This document shows positions 8,361-15,790 of a stretch of DNA of 64,000 nucleotides, piece by piece. The position numbers were made by a program, and so were the translations under genes. The first letter of the stretch is position 1, and every line of letters begins with the position of its first letter. A model generated the notes under the pieces. It was not told the origin of the DNA. It was given only the letters and a program-made list of their open reading frames with translations, and ran no database searches. The DNA lies in NCBI RefSeq assembly GCF_041435115.1, contig NZ_CP108046.1:9176001-9240000 (forward strand), in the 5' to 3' direction. This DNA comes from Streptomyces sp. NBC_00289 (GTDB lineage: Bacteria; Actinomycetota; Actinomycetes; Streptomycetales; Streptomycetaceae).

Positions 8361-8549
8361 TCAGCCCTTCTTCGGGCGGGGGGTGGGCGGCGACAGCAGC
8401 AGGCTGGTCGTCCCGGAGGACAGGGCCAGGGCCGCGCACTCCCTGCTGTCACGGAAGACACCGTCGGCCTCGGCGGGGTCGAGTACGGCTTCGAGATCGA
8501 CGTCCTGGATTCCGGTGAGCTCGTCGATGCGGTCTTCGGTGGAAGGCAT
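8361..8549 (-). CDS. Small acidic-leader peptide, candidate precursor peptide
   Basis: 62 aa from ATG 8549, chosen over the longer frame (to 8606) because GGGAGATGGT lies just upstream. The first about 37 residues are strongly acidic (for example EDRIDELTGIQDVDLEAVLD). The last about 25 change abruptly to one Cys, a Ser/Thr run (ALSSGTTSLLLSPP) and a basic proline-rich end (PTPRPKKG). An acidic helical leader followed by a Ser/Thr-containing tail is the usual outline of a ribosomally made, modified peptide (RiPP) precursor, and ELTG plus DVDLE is loosely like thiopeptide leaders. No known modification enzyme (LanB, LanM, YcaO, radical SAM) is present in the operon, so this is a hypothesis. 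It could also be a small regulatory or scaffold protein. Confidence 0.6.
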   Translation of the reverse strand: MPSTEDRIDELTGIQDVDLEAVLDPAEADGVFRDSRECAALALSSGTTSLLLSPPTPRPKKG

Positions 8550-8960
8550 ACCACCATCTCCCTCTCGGTTTGGGCCAATGAGCCTCAACAACCAAGTTGA
8601 CCGCATCGGGCGAAAACATGCAAAAACCCCTCAAATCACAGAAATTACTTCTTCAACATCTTGATCGTTCGCCGAAGGGGAGGTGGTTGAGGGCTGAACG
8701 TCTCAGGCGGGTGCGGAGGGGCAAGGCAGGTGCGGGGGTGCGGCAGGCCGGGCTACGGCTTCGCGGCCCCGTCGCGATACCTGTGCTTCTGAGGTGACGT
8801 CATATCCCGTTCCACGAAGCCCACTTGAAGGCCTCGTGAAAGGTTCGTGCTGGGTAACCCGGCGAAGGAGGTGCACTTGGCCGCGACCTGACGCGCCGTC
8901 ATGGCGGCCGAGCCGAGAAGCGCTACGAGTGATGCGACCGGTCTCGCGCCCTTGCTTCGC
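8550..8960. other. Intergenic region without a convincing gene
   Basis: The part next to 8549 should carry the promoter of the peptide operon and is locally AT-richer (about 8600-8670) than the surroundings, as expected of a promoter. A 66-codon plus-strand frame here is Arg-rich with no family signal and was not called. No hairpin strong enough to call was seen before 8961. Confidence 0.4.
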
Positions 8961-10250
8961 TCACCGTTGTCGGCGGTGGGCGGCGGCCCTGTGGTGGAGT
9001 TGGTCGAGGGCGTCGGCGACGACGCTCCGCCGGTACCAGTGGTGCCAGGTCGCCACGTCCTCGGCCAGGGTGAGGAGTGCCTGCTCCTGCGTGGGGGAGA
9101 GCCACCTGCCCTCCGACGGCCAGTGGACGGAGAGCACTCCCACGCAGCGCCCCGTCCGCCCGTCGATCACCGGCGTGCTGTGCAGTGCGCGGCTGCCCTC
9201 GGCGAGCAGTACCTCCCGCATCCGCGGGCTGGCGAAGACCGGGTCCGTGCGCACGTTCTCGACGACCACCCGTCGCCTGGTCGAGTGGGCGACGGTGCAC
9301 GGCGCCCGAACGCCGGAGACCTGGGCGAACTCGTCGGCGAAGGTGTCGCCGAGGTTGCACCTGGCCTCCAGCACCAGTGAGTTGAGGGTGTCCTCGGCGA
9401 ACAGCAGATCGGCGGAATGGGCGTCGGTCACCGCGAGGGCCTCGCGGGCCGCCGCGTCGAGCACCTTGCGCCGTTCCGAGGGCGCGACTCCGGCCGTCCG
9501 GAGGAAGGGCGCCGTGGGTTCCGGTGGGCGGACGTGGCGGCCGAGCCACGCGGTCGCCGCGTCCACCGGGGGCGGAGCCGTCGCCACCGCCGCGGCGAGC
9601 ACCCGGACCGGCACGTTGCAGTGCTGGGAGGCGCCGCTGAGCAGTTCGAAGGCCGTCTCCGGTCCGGGCAGCCCGTACCGCTCCATCAGGACGCCCTGGG
9701 CCACCCCGATCCGTGCCGCGCTGCGTGCCTTGGCCCGCAGTCCGCGCAGTTCCGCGTGTGGGTCCCCGGCCGCCGGAGGTGTGGGCGGGTGCGGGGCGGG
9801 CGGGGGCTGCGTGCGCGCGACCGAGGGTCCGAACCTGGTCGTCCCGGCCCTGAGGGCTTCGAGTGCGGAGTCCACCGTGGGGTGCAGTCGGATGCCCGGC
9901 AGGCCCGCGAGACGGAGGGCCTCCCGCACGTGCGGCCGCGGCTGCACGATGAGCAGGGGCCGGCCCGTGCCCGCCTGACCCCGGGTGACCCGGTCCAGCG
10001 CGCGGACCGCGGCGGCGCTGGACAGGGAGACCTCCGCCATGTCCAGCACGGCGTGGGTGCCGGTGGCCTCCGCTCGCGCGAGATGCGAGGCGAGGGCCTG
10101 TGCGAAGTCCTCGGCGTTCGAGGCGTCGAGGGTGCCGCGCAAGGTCAGGAAGGTCACTTCCCCCAGGCTCCGGCCGTCCAGGGCGGACGCTTTCAGCAGC
10201 AGCGGGGCGGGGGGCTTGCCGACTGTCCGGCAGGGCTGGTCGGAAGTCAT
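8961..10250 (-). CDS. STAS-ANTAR-GAF regulatory protein
   Basis: 429 aa from ATG 10250, chosen because AGGAGG lies 11 nt upstream; GTG at 10313 would add 21 residues but lacks a ribosome site. Three domains can be read. An N-terminal STAS-like fold covers about residues 15-130 (VTFLTLRGTLDASNAEDF, AVLDMAEVSLSSAAAVRALD). An ANTAR-type helical RNA-binding segment lies near 165-215 (LRGLRAKARSAARIGVAQGVLMERYG). A C-terminal GAF-like sensor covers about 235-400 (VLDAAAREALAVTDAHSADL, STPVIDGRTGRCVGVLSVHW). ANTAR proteins usually act as transcription antiterminators and GAF domains as ligand sensors; STAS domains bind partner-switching kinases. The combination suggests a signal-responsive post-transcriptional regulator. 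Target unknown. It is monocistronic, with its promoter in 10251-10410. Confidence 0.78.
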   Translation of the reverse strand: MTSDQPCRTVGKPPAPLLLKASALDGRSLGEVTFLTLRGTLDASNAEDFAQALASHLARAEATGTHAVLDMAEVSLSSAAAVRALDRVTRGQAGTGRPLLIVQPRPHVREALRLAGLPGIRLHPTVDSALEALRAGTTRFGPSVARTQPPPAPHPPTPPAAGDPHAELRGLRAKARSAARIGVAQGVLMERYGLPGPETAFELLSGASQHCNVPVRVLAAAVATAPPPVDAATAWLGRHVRPPEPTAPFLRTAGVAPSERRKVLDAAAREALAVTDAHSADLLFAEDTLNSLVLEARCNLGDTFADEFAQVSGVRAPCTVAHSTRRRVVVENVRTDPVFASPRMREVLLAEGSRALHSTPVIDGRTGRCVGVLSVHWPSEGRWLSPTQEQALLTLAEDVATWHHWYRRSVVADALDQLHHRAAAHRRQR

Positions 10251-10410
10251 GAGGAGAGGCGCCTCCTGGAGCGGGCGATCGGCAGCCGACTGCATCCTGA
10301 CCGTTATGTCCACTATGTTCTCGGGTGCCTGCCGGGCGCAACAACCCCCGCACCGTCTTTCGGGCCCGTCGCGGACTGTCCAGGCATCGGCCGCCCGGCC
10401 GGCCCACCGG

Positions 10411-11814
10411 TCAGGGGGACAACGCCGCCCGCTCCGCTATACCGGTGGTGGAGCGGCCGTCCAGGTACGGGAACAGGACCACCTGCCCGCCCCAGCTCTC
10501 CACGAGTGACGCCTCCGGCAGCCGGGCCACGGCGTAGTCGCCGCCCTTCGCCCAGATGTGCGGACGCAGTTCGCCGAGCAGGCGCTCGGGGGTGTCCTCG
10601 TCGAACACGGCGACCGCGTCGACGCACTCCAGGGCGAGCAGTACCCGGACGCGGTCGGCCACCGGGACGAGTGGGCGGCCGCTGCCCTTGCGCCGGCGTA
10701 CGGACGCGTCCGAGTTGACGCACACCACCAGGCAGTCGCCGGTCCGGCGGGCGGCCTGCAGGAGGGCGACATGGCCGGCGTGCAGCAGGTCGAAGCAGCC
10801 GCCGGCGGCGACCACGGTCCCGCCCACGGCCCGTACCCGGGCGGCCGTCCGCAGGGCGTCGTCCATCGGCTCGTCATCGGCCCGGGGACGTGGGGAGGTG
10901 GTCGTGGCCGCGTCCACGGCGAGGGTGCGGACGCCTCCCTCGGCGACGTAGCGCGTGGCGGCGTGCACGGCCGCCTGCACGGCCGTCTCGGTGAGGTCAC
11001 CGTCCGCGAGGTGTCCGGCGGCGGTTGCCGCGAACCGGTCTCCGGCCCCGCAGGCGTCGCCGTCCGCCGTGGCCGGCGAGGGCACGAGCAGGGGTGTCTC
11101 CCCGTGCGACAGGAGCGCGCCCCGGCCGCCCAGCGTCACGGCGACGGACGCGGCCCGCCAGACGTGGACGAGTGTGCCGGCGTCCCGGGCCGCGGAGTGC
11201 AGGACGCCGCCGGCCGAGGCTTCACCGGCGCCTGTCTGCCGGTCGGCGAAGGCACGCGCCTCGGCCGCCGAGGGGGTGACGAGCCGGGCGCCGGGCACCG
11301 GGGCGTCCCCGCGCGGGTGCGGATCCCAGACGACGGGCACCCGCCCGGCCGCGGCCGCCAGCGCGTCACGGAGCACGTCGGCGGTGCCGCGGCCGTAGTC
11401 GGCGACGAGTACGGCACCGGCGTCCGCGATCGCCCGGCACGCTTCGGCCGTGCGCTCACGGGCCCGGCCCTCGCCGTGGTCCAGGCGCAGCATCGGCGTG
11501 CCCTCCGCGAAGACCCGGGTCTTGCTGGAGAGGGCGCCGGTCAGCGGCAGCCGGACCAGGTGCACACGGCCTGCCAGCAGCTTGCACAGGGCTTCGCTGG
11601 CCTCGTCGTCGCCCAGCGCGGTGACGAGGGTGACCTGTCTGCCGTCGGCCGCGGCGAGGCAGGCCGCCAGAGCGGCTCCGCCCGGGCGCGTGGTGCGGTG
11701 GATCGAGGTGACGACCGGCACGGGCGCGTCCGGGGCCAGGCGTTCCGCGCGTCCGCTCAGGTCGTGGTCGATCAGTGCGTCGCCGATGACGAGCAGGGGT
11801 GCCGGGGCGCTCAC
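10411..11814 (-). CDS. hldE: Bifunctional heptose 7-phosphate kinase / heptose 1-phosphate nucleotidyltransferase
   Basis: 467 aa from GTG 11814, overlapping the gmhA stop (GTGA). The N-terminal ribokinase-fold half (1 to about 305) has VIGDALIDHDL, the PfkB region TTRPGGAALAACLAA and the catalytic GDACGAGDRFAATAAGHLA near 260. The C-terminal half (about 330-467) is a cytidylyltransferase-like domain with AAGGCFDLLHAGHVALLQAA and KGGDYAV. HldE phosphorylates D-glycero-D-manno-heptose 7-phosphate at C1 and, after phosphatase action, adds a nucleotide (ADP in Gram-negatives). The length and fusion are normal for HldE/RfaE. It is the last gene of the sugar operon. BlmC of the bleomycin cluster is also an RfaE-type protein (from memory), so the activated sugar here may not be the classical heptose. 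No phosphatase GmhB gene is in this window. Confidence 0.88.
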   Translation of the reverse strand: MSAPAPLLVIGDALIDHDLSGRAERLAPDAPVPVVTSIHRTTRPGGAALAACLAAADGRQVTLVTALGDDEASEALCKLLAGRVHLVRLPLTGALSSKTRVFAEGTPMLRLDHGEGRARERTAEACRAIADAGAVLVADYGRGTADVLRDALAAAAGRVPVVWDPHPRGDAPVPGARLVTPSAAEARAFADRQTGAGEASAGGVLHSAARDAGTLVHVWRAASVAVTLGGRGALLSHGETPLLVPSPATADGDACGAGDRFAATAAGHLADGDLTETAVQAAVHAATRYVAEGGVRTLAVDAATTTSPRPRADDEPMDDALRTAARVRAVGGTVVAAGGCFDLLHAGHVALLQAARRTGDCLVVCVNSDASVRRRKGSGRPLVPVADRVRVLLALECVDAVAVFDEDTPERLLGELRPHIWAKGGDYAVARLPEASLVESWGGQVVLFPYLDGRSTTGIAERAALSP

Positions 11815-12446
11815 AGGCCGCCCTCTCCCGCCATGGCCGTCCAGCGGCCCGCGGGGCGCCGGCGCGCGGCCGCCTGCCGTTCGACGGCGAGGTCGAAGGA
11901 CTCGCACAGCATGTGTACGGCCACGAGGTGCAGTTCCTGGACCGTGGCGCCGGCTGCCGCGTCCACGTACAGGGCTTCGTGACCGGCTCCGCCCAGCGGG
12001 TTGGGCGCCGGCCCGGTCAGCGCCCACACGGTCAGGCCGAGGCGTTGCGCCTGGGTGGCGGCGGCGAGGAGGTTCGCACTGGCGCCGCTGGTGGACAGCA
12101 GCATCAGGACGTCCCCGGCGCGGCCGTGCGCGGCCACCTGCCGGGCGAAGATCTCCCGCACTCCGTAGTCGTTGGCGATGGCGGTGGTGGCGGAGGTGTC
12201 GGCGTGCAGCGCGAGCGCGGAGAACGCCGGGCGGTCGTCCCGGTAACGGCCGACGAGCTCGGCGGTCAGATGCTGGGCCTGGGCCGCGCTTCCGCCGTTG
12301 CCCGCGACGAGGAGCCTGGCCCCGGCCGCGAGGCGGTCGGCGAGGACGACGCCCCACCTGTGCACCACGGGTGCGCCGTCCTCCCGGAATCCTTCGAGGG
12401 CCTTCATCAGGTCATCGCAGTGCGTGGCGTCGGTGGCGAGTTTCAT
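11811..12446 (-). CDS. gmhA: Phosphoheptose isomerase (SIS domain)
   Basis: 211 aa from ATG 12446, overlapping both neighbours by 4 bp. A single SIS domain fills the protein: the sugar-phosphate loop LLVAGNGGSAAQAQHLTAEL near 45-64, the segment ALHADTSATTAIANDYG, and the second phosphate loop MLLSTSGASANLLAA. These match GmhA, which converts sedoheptulose 7-phosphate to D-glycero-D-manno-heptose 7-phosphate, the substrate of the HldE-type protein encoded next. The C-terminal extension (ERQAAARRRPAGRWTAMAG) is longer and more basic than in enteric GmhA. Cytoplasmic. Together with HldE it defines an activated seven-carbon (or related) sugar supply for the three glycosyltransferases upstream. 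Confidence 0.88.
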   Translation of the reverse strand: MKLATDATHCDDLMKALEGFREDGAPVVHRWGVVLADRLAAGARLLVAGNGGSAAQAQHLTAELVGRYRDDRPAFSALALHADTSATTAIANDYGVREIFARQVAAHGRAGDVLMLLSTSGASANLLAAATQAQRLGLTVWALTGPAPNPLGGAGHEALYVDAAAGATVQELHLVAVHMLCESFDLAVERQAAARRRPAGRWTAMAGEGGL

Positions 12447-13678
12447 CGGGCGACTCCAGAGAGCGAGGGGACGGTGGAGACGGCGCTGTAGGCCCGGGTC
12501 ACCCCGTCGGCCACGCGGTCCCAGGTGTAGCGGGCGAGCACCCGCCGCCGGCCGGCGGCGCCGTAGCGCGAGAGCCGGGCCGGGTCGTCGAGGAGACGAC
12601 GGACGGTTCCGCCGATGTCGTGGTCGTCGTCGGGCGGGACGAGGACACCCGTCACGTCGTCCACGACGGTGTCGAGCTGACCGCCGACGGCGGTGGCGAG
12701 CACGGGCGCGCCGCAGGCCATGGCCTCGACCGGGACGATGCCGAACGGCTCGTAACGGGGCAGGGACAGCACCAGGTCCGCGCTGGACAGCAGGCGCGGC
12801 ATTCGCTCGCGGCTCACCCCGCCCAGCAGCTGGACCCGGTCGGCCACACCGCACTCCTCGGCGAGCGACCACAGCCGCTCGGCCTCCGGCTCCGCGAGGA
12901 GCAGGGCGGGTTCGGGCCCGCCCGCGATGAGGAGTTCGGCGTCGGGGATGTCGGCCAGGGCACGGATCGCCCGGTCGTAGCCCTTGCGGGGAACGAGCCG
13001 GCCGACGCTGAGCAGCCGGCGGAGCGCGGGTCGGGGCCGCCGGTTGTCGCCGACCGGGGAGAACCGCACGGGGTCGACCCCGCAGGGGACGACGGAGACA
13101 CGGCGGCGTGACAGGCCCATGGCCACGAGTTCGGCCACCTCGTCCTGGCAGGTGGCGATGATGCCACTGCACTCACGCCCCACGGCAGTCTCGATGCGGA
13201 CGCGTTCGGGCGGGCTGGTGTCGGCGGCGCCCTGATGCCGTCGCTTCACGGTGCCGAGCGCGTGATAGGTCTGCACCACCGGCAGCCCGAGGGCGCGGGC
13301 GCCGTCCACCGCCGCCAACCCCGACATCCAGAAGTGGGCGTGCACCACATCGGGTGGCTCGGCCGCCCACTCACGCGCCAGCCACCTACCGAACTCCGGC
13401 ATGTACGGAAGCAGTTCGTCCTTGGGTATCGGCGCGGGCGGTCCTGCGGGCACGAGCACCACCTTCACCCCTTCGGGGGTGGTGACCCGGTCCGGCAGCC
13501 CGGGATCGTCTCGGCGCGTGTACACGACCACCTCATGGCCGCGGCGGGCCAACTGGCCGGCGAGTTGAGCCACGTACACGTTCTGTCCGCCCGCGTCCGG
13601 GCCGCCGAGTTCCGCCAGGGGGCTGGCGTGCTCGGAGACCATGGCGACGCGGCCGGCCGGGGGGTGGCTGGGGCTCAT
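12443..13678 (-). CDS. GT4-family glycosyltransferase
   Basis: 411 aa from ATG 13678, with 4-bp overlaps on both sides. A GT-B fold of the GT4 type is clear. The N-terminal Gly-rich acceptor loop is LAELGGPDAGGQNVYV, followed by VVHAHFWMSG. The Rossmann donor domain begins at LLSVGRLVPRKGYDRAI, and the nucleotide-sugar signature EPFGIVPVEAMACGAPVLAT carries the EX7E glutamates. The N-terminus resembles sucrose-phosphate-synthase/MshA-like members (GGQNVYV). It probably transfers the sugar made by this operon. Donor and acceptor cannot be read from sequence. Middle gene of the sugar operon. Confidence 0.85.
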   Translation of the reverse strand: MSPSHPPAGRVAMVSEHASPLAELGGPDAGGQNVYVAQLAGQLARRGHEVVVYTRRDDPGLPDRVTTPEGVKVVLVPAGPPAPIPKDELLPYMPEFGRWLAREWAAEPPDVVHAHFWMSGLAAVDGARALGLPVVQTYHALGTVKRRHQGAADTSPPERVRIETAVGRECSGIIATCQDEVAELVAMGLSRRRVSVVPCGVDPVRFSPVGDNRRPRPALRRLLSVGRLVPRKGYDRAIRALADIPDAELLIAGGPEPALLLAEPEAERLWSLAEECGVADRVQLLGGVSRERMPRLLSSADLVLSLPRYEPFGIVPVEAMACGAPVLATAVGGQLDTVVDDVTGVLVPPDDDHDIGGTVRRLLDDPARLSRYGAAGRRRVLARYTWDRVADGVTRAYSAVSTVPSLSGVAR

Positions 13679-14637
13679 CGGGTGACCTCCTTGATCAGGC
13701 GTTCCCAGTCGTCCCGGAAACGCCGCTCTCCGTAGCGGGCCTGTACCGCTGCCCGAGCGGCCTCCCCTGCCGGCCGCGCCGACGCGGGGTCCGCGACGAA
13801 CCGGCGGACCGCGTCCCCCAGCACGTCGAGCCGGTTGGAGACGACCCCGGCCTCCTCCGGCACCGCCTCCCGCACCTCGGTGGTGTCCAGTGCCACCACG
13901 GGCATCCCCAGGAACATCGCCTCCAGCAGCGACAGCCCGAGCGACGTCCAGCGGACGGGATGGAGGTACAGGCGACAGCGGGCCATCGCCGGGTGCAGCT
14001 CGCCCTGCGGCAGGTCCCGGCCGCGGCAACGTCCGGCAGGCAGCCCCAGGTGCTCCGCGAGTCCCTCGGTGCGCATGCCGAAGACATCCAGCGGTGCCGC
14101 GCGGGCGAACCCGGGCAGCAGGTCCGTCCCGGTGGTACGGCCGCGCCGCACGGGCTCGTTGACCACGACGGCGGCGCGGGCCTCCTCGCCGGTCCACAGC
14201 TGCCCGGGGTCGATGATGCCGTGCTCGATCACCTCGGTCGGCGCCCGGCCGTTGTCCCACATCAGGCGGTTGAAGTGGGTGACGTGGACGAGCGGGATGT
14301 CGCTCCGGCCGGCCAGCGGGTGGCGGGTGTCGACGGCCGTCTCGTGCGGACTGTTGTGCTCGACGTACACGGCCGGCACGTCGATGCCGGGGCGGCGGCC
14401 GGTCCATCGCCGGGCCAGCTCCGGCTCGTGCGGCCGTTGCAGCACCATGAGGTCGATGTCGGCCTCGCGCAGTTCGCCGGGGCTCAGCTCCCGGACGGTC
14501 CGCGGCCACTGCCAGGTTCTGGCCCGCCCCTGCCCGTCCGGCCCCCGGTCGGGCGTCACCGGAACGAGGAAGTCGTACGGGCCCTGGACGAACGCCGTCA
14601 GCCAGGAGCCGTGCACATGCCAGACGAGGACGTTCAT
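13675..14637 (-). CDS. Glycosyltransferase, GT-B type
   Basis: 320 aa from ATG 14637, 4-bp overlaps with both neighbours. It begins directly with the first beta strand (MNVLVWHVHGSWLTAFVQG), has VYVEHNSPHE and VTHFNRLMWDNG typical of the acceptor domain, and ends with a donor-site helix TSLGLSLLEAMFLGMPVVALDTTEV matching the EX7E region of GT4-like enzymes, although the spacing is unusual for GT4. It is about 100 residues shorter than the GT4 neighbour. It is likely a cytoplasmic glycosyltransferase working in series with the flanking transferases. Substrate unknown. Confidence 0.78.
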   Translation of the reverse strand: MNVLVWHVHGSWLTAFVQGPYDFLVPVTPDRGPDGQGRARTWQWPRTVRELSPGELREADIDLMVLQRPHEPELARRWTGRRPGIDVPAVYVEHNSPHETAVDTRHPLAGRSDIPLVHVTHFNRLMWDNGRAPTEVIEHGIIDPGQLWTGEEARAAVVVNEPVRRGRTTGTDLLPGFARAAPLDVFGMRTEGLAEHLGLPAGRCRGRDLPQGELHPAMARCRLYLHPVRWTSLGLSLLEAMFLGMPVVALDTTEVREAVPEEAGVVSNRLDVLGDAVRRFVADPASARPAGEAARAAVQARYGERRFRDDWERLIKEVTR

Positions 14638-15641
14638 GTGCTCTCCTTCAGGAGTTTCTGTACCGCCCGCACCACGTCCTGGCCCGTGACCTCGTCGAGG
14701 CACGGATGACCGGGCACGGGACAGTGCCGGGCCCGGCTGTCGGCGCACGGTGCGCTCTGGTCGCCGAGGAGCACGCTCGGCACGCCGTACGGCGCCCACC
14801 GCTCCGCCGGCACGACGGGCGCGAACAGCGACACGACCGGGGTGCCGACGGCCGCGGCCAGATGGGCGGGGCCGGTGTTGCCGCTCACCACCACGTCGGC
14901 CGTCCGCAGGACGCCCGCCAGAGTGCGTGGCGTGGTCCTGCCGCCGAGGTCCACCGCCGTGTCACCGCTGACCCGGCGGGTGAGTCCCGCCTCGCCGGGG
15001 CCTCCGGTGACCACGACGCGGTGCCCCAGTTCGGCGAGGAGGGACACGGCCTCGGCGCAGCGTTCGGGGCTCCAGGCGCGGGCGGGCGCGCTGGCTCCGG
15101 GGTGCACGACGAGGTACGGGCCGTTGCCGGTCAGCGCGATGGTGTCGGGCGGGGGGAGCACGCGCGGTCGGCCGTCGTCCCCGGGCGGCAGGACGAAACC
15201 CAGGGCGGCCGCCGTGTCGAGCGCGGCCTCGGCCTCGTGGCGGCCGGGGCACCGGCGATGCCGTACGTCGAGCAGGCGGCCCGGGTGGTCGACGCTGTCG
15301 GCGCCGATCCGTGCGACGCCGGCCATCCGCAGCAACAGGGCCGTGGGCAAGGGACTTTGATGGAACGAGGTGAGGACGAGAGCCACGTCGAACGCGGCCG
15401 ACCGCACCTGCCGCACCAGGCCGTCGACGTCCGCCTCGTGCACCGCGGGCGCGTCCACTCCCTCCCACGGCGCCGCCCACACGATCACCTCGTCGACCCC
15501 GGGCAGCTGCCGGGCGGCGCCTTCGCCGAGCGGGCCGCAGAGCATCGTCACCTCGGAGCAGTGCGCGGCGACGGCCCGGACGGCGGGGCCGGCGAGCAGC
15601 ACGTCGCCGAAGCTGTCGAGTCGTACGACCAGCGCCTTCAC
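14634..15641 (-). CDS. GT9 heptosyltransferase-like glycosyltransferase
   Basis: 335 aa from GTG 15641, which overlaps the stop of a 50-codon ORF by GTGA. The N-terminus VKALVVRLDSFGDVLLAGPA and the donor-site region SGNTGPAHLAAAVGTPVVSLFAP are hallmarks of the GT9 family (WaaC/WaaF/RfaF heptosyltransferases), with VVHPGASAPARAWSPERCAE marking the start of the donor domain. In Gram-negatives these add ADP-heptose to LPS; this organism has no LPS, so the acceptor must be a surface glycan or a secondary metabolite. BlmE, a transferase of the bleomycin cluster, is of this RfaF type (from memory). It sits between the carbamoyltransferase and two further transferases. Confidence 0.85.
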   Translation of the reverse strand: MKALVVRLDSFGDVLLAGPAVRAVAAHCSEVTMLCGPLGEGAARQLPGVDEVIVWAAPWEGVDAPAVHEADVDGLVRQVRSAAFDVALVLTSFHQSPLPTALLLRMAGVARIGADSVDHPGRLLDVRHRRCPGRHEAEAALDTAAALGFVLPPGDDGRPRVLPPPDTIALTGNGPYLVVHPGASAPARAWSPERCAEAVSLLAELGHRVVVTGGPGEAGLTRRVSGDTAVDLGGRTTPRTLAGVLRTADVVVSGNTGPAHLAAAVGTPVVSLFAPVVPAERWAPYGVPSVLLGDQSAPCADSRARHCPVPGHPCLDEVTGQDVVRAVQKLLKEST

Positions 15642-15790
15642 GACCGGCCTCCTCGCCCCCGCGCCCGCGGCCGAAAGGCCGTGACGTGCGGGTCCGGGGC
15701 GGGCCGGGCGCCGGGCCGGACACATGCCAGGCCCGGATCGCCGTCGTGCGGCGCCGTCGGTACGACAGGGCCGGCGAGAGTGGCGGTCAT
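15638..15790 (-). CDS. Small 50-aa ORF translationally coupled on both sides
   Basis: The interval between the carbamoyltransferase and GT9 genes is exactly filled by a 50-codon ORF. Its ATG (15790) overlaps the carbamoyltransferase stop as ATGA, and its TGA overlaps the GT9 GTG as GTGA. The product is Pro/Arg/Gly-rich (MTATLAGPVVPTAPHDGDPG, then a basic RPRARGRGGRS end), with no recognisable fold. The overlap at both ends is the main argument for translation, since all other junctions from 10411 to 15641 use the same 4-bp coupling. It may function only to carry ribosomes to the next gene. Chance remains possible. Confidence 0.45.
   Translation of the reverse strand: MTATLAGPVVPTAPHDGDPGLACVRPGARPAPDPHVTAFRPRARGRGGRS

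Noticed and set aside
8361..8549. The 62-aa peptide as a lasso, lanthipeptide or thiopeptide precursor
   Set aside because: No corresponding synthetase, cyclase or YcaO gene is in the operon and only one Cys is present, so none of these named classes fits; it is kept only as a candidate of unknown class.
8597..8797. 66-codon plus-strand ORF upstream of the peptide operon
   Set aside because: Arg/Leu-rich, no ribosome site and lies in the probable promoter region.
11811..13172. A 453-codon minus-strand frame that starts inside the GT4 gene
   Set aside because: Its first part lies in the wrong frame of the GT4 gene and is Arg/Pro-rich; only the part from 12446 encodes a real protein (GmhA).
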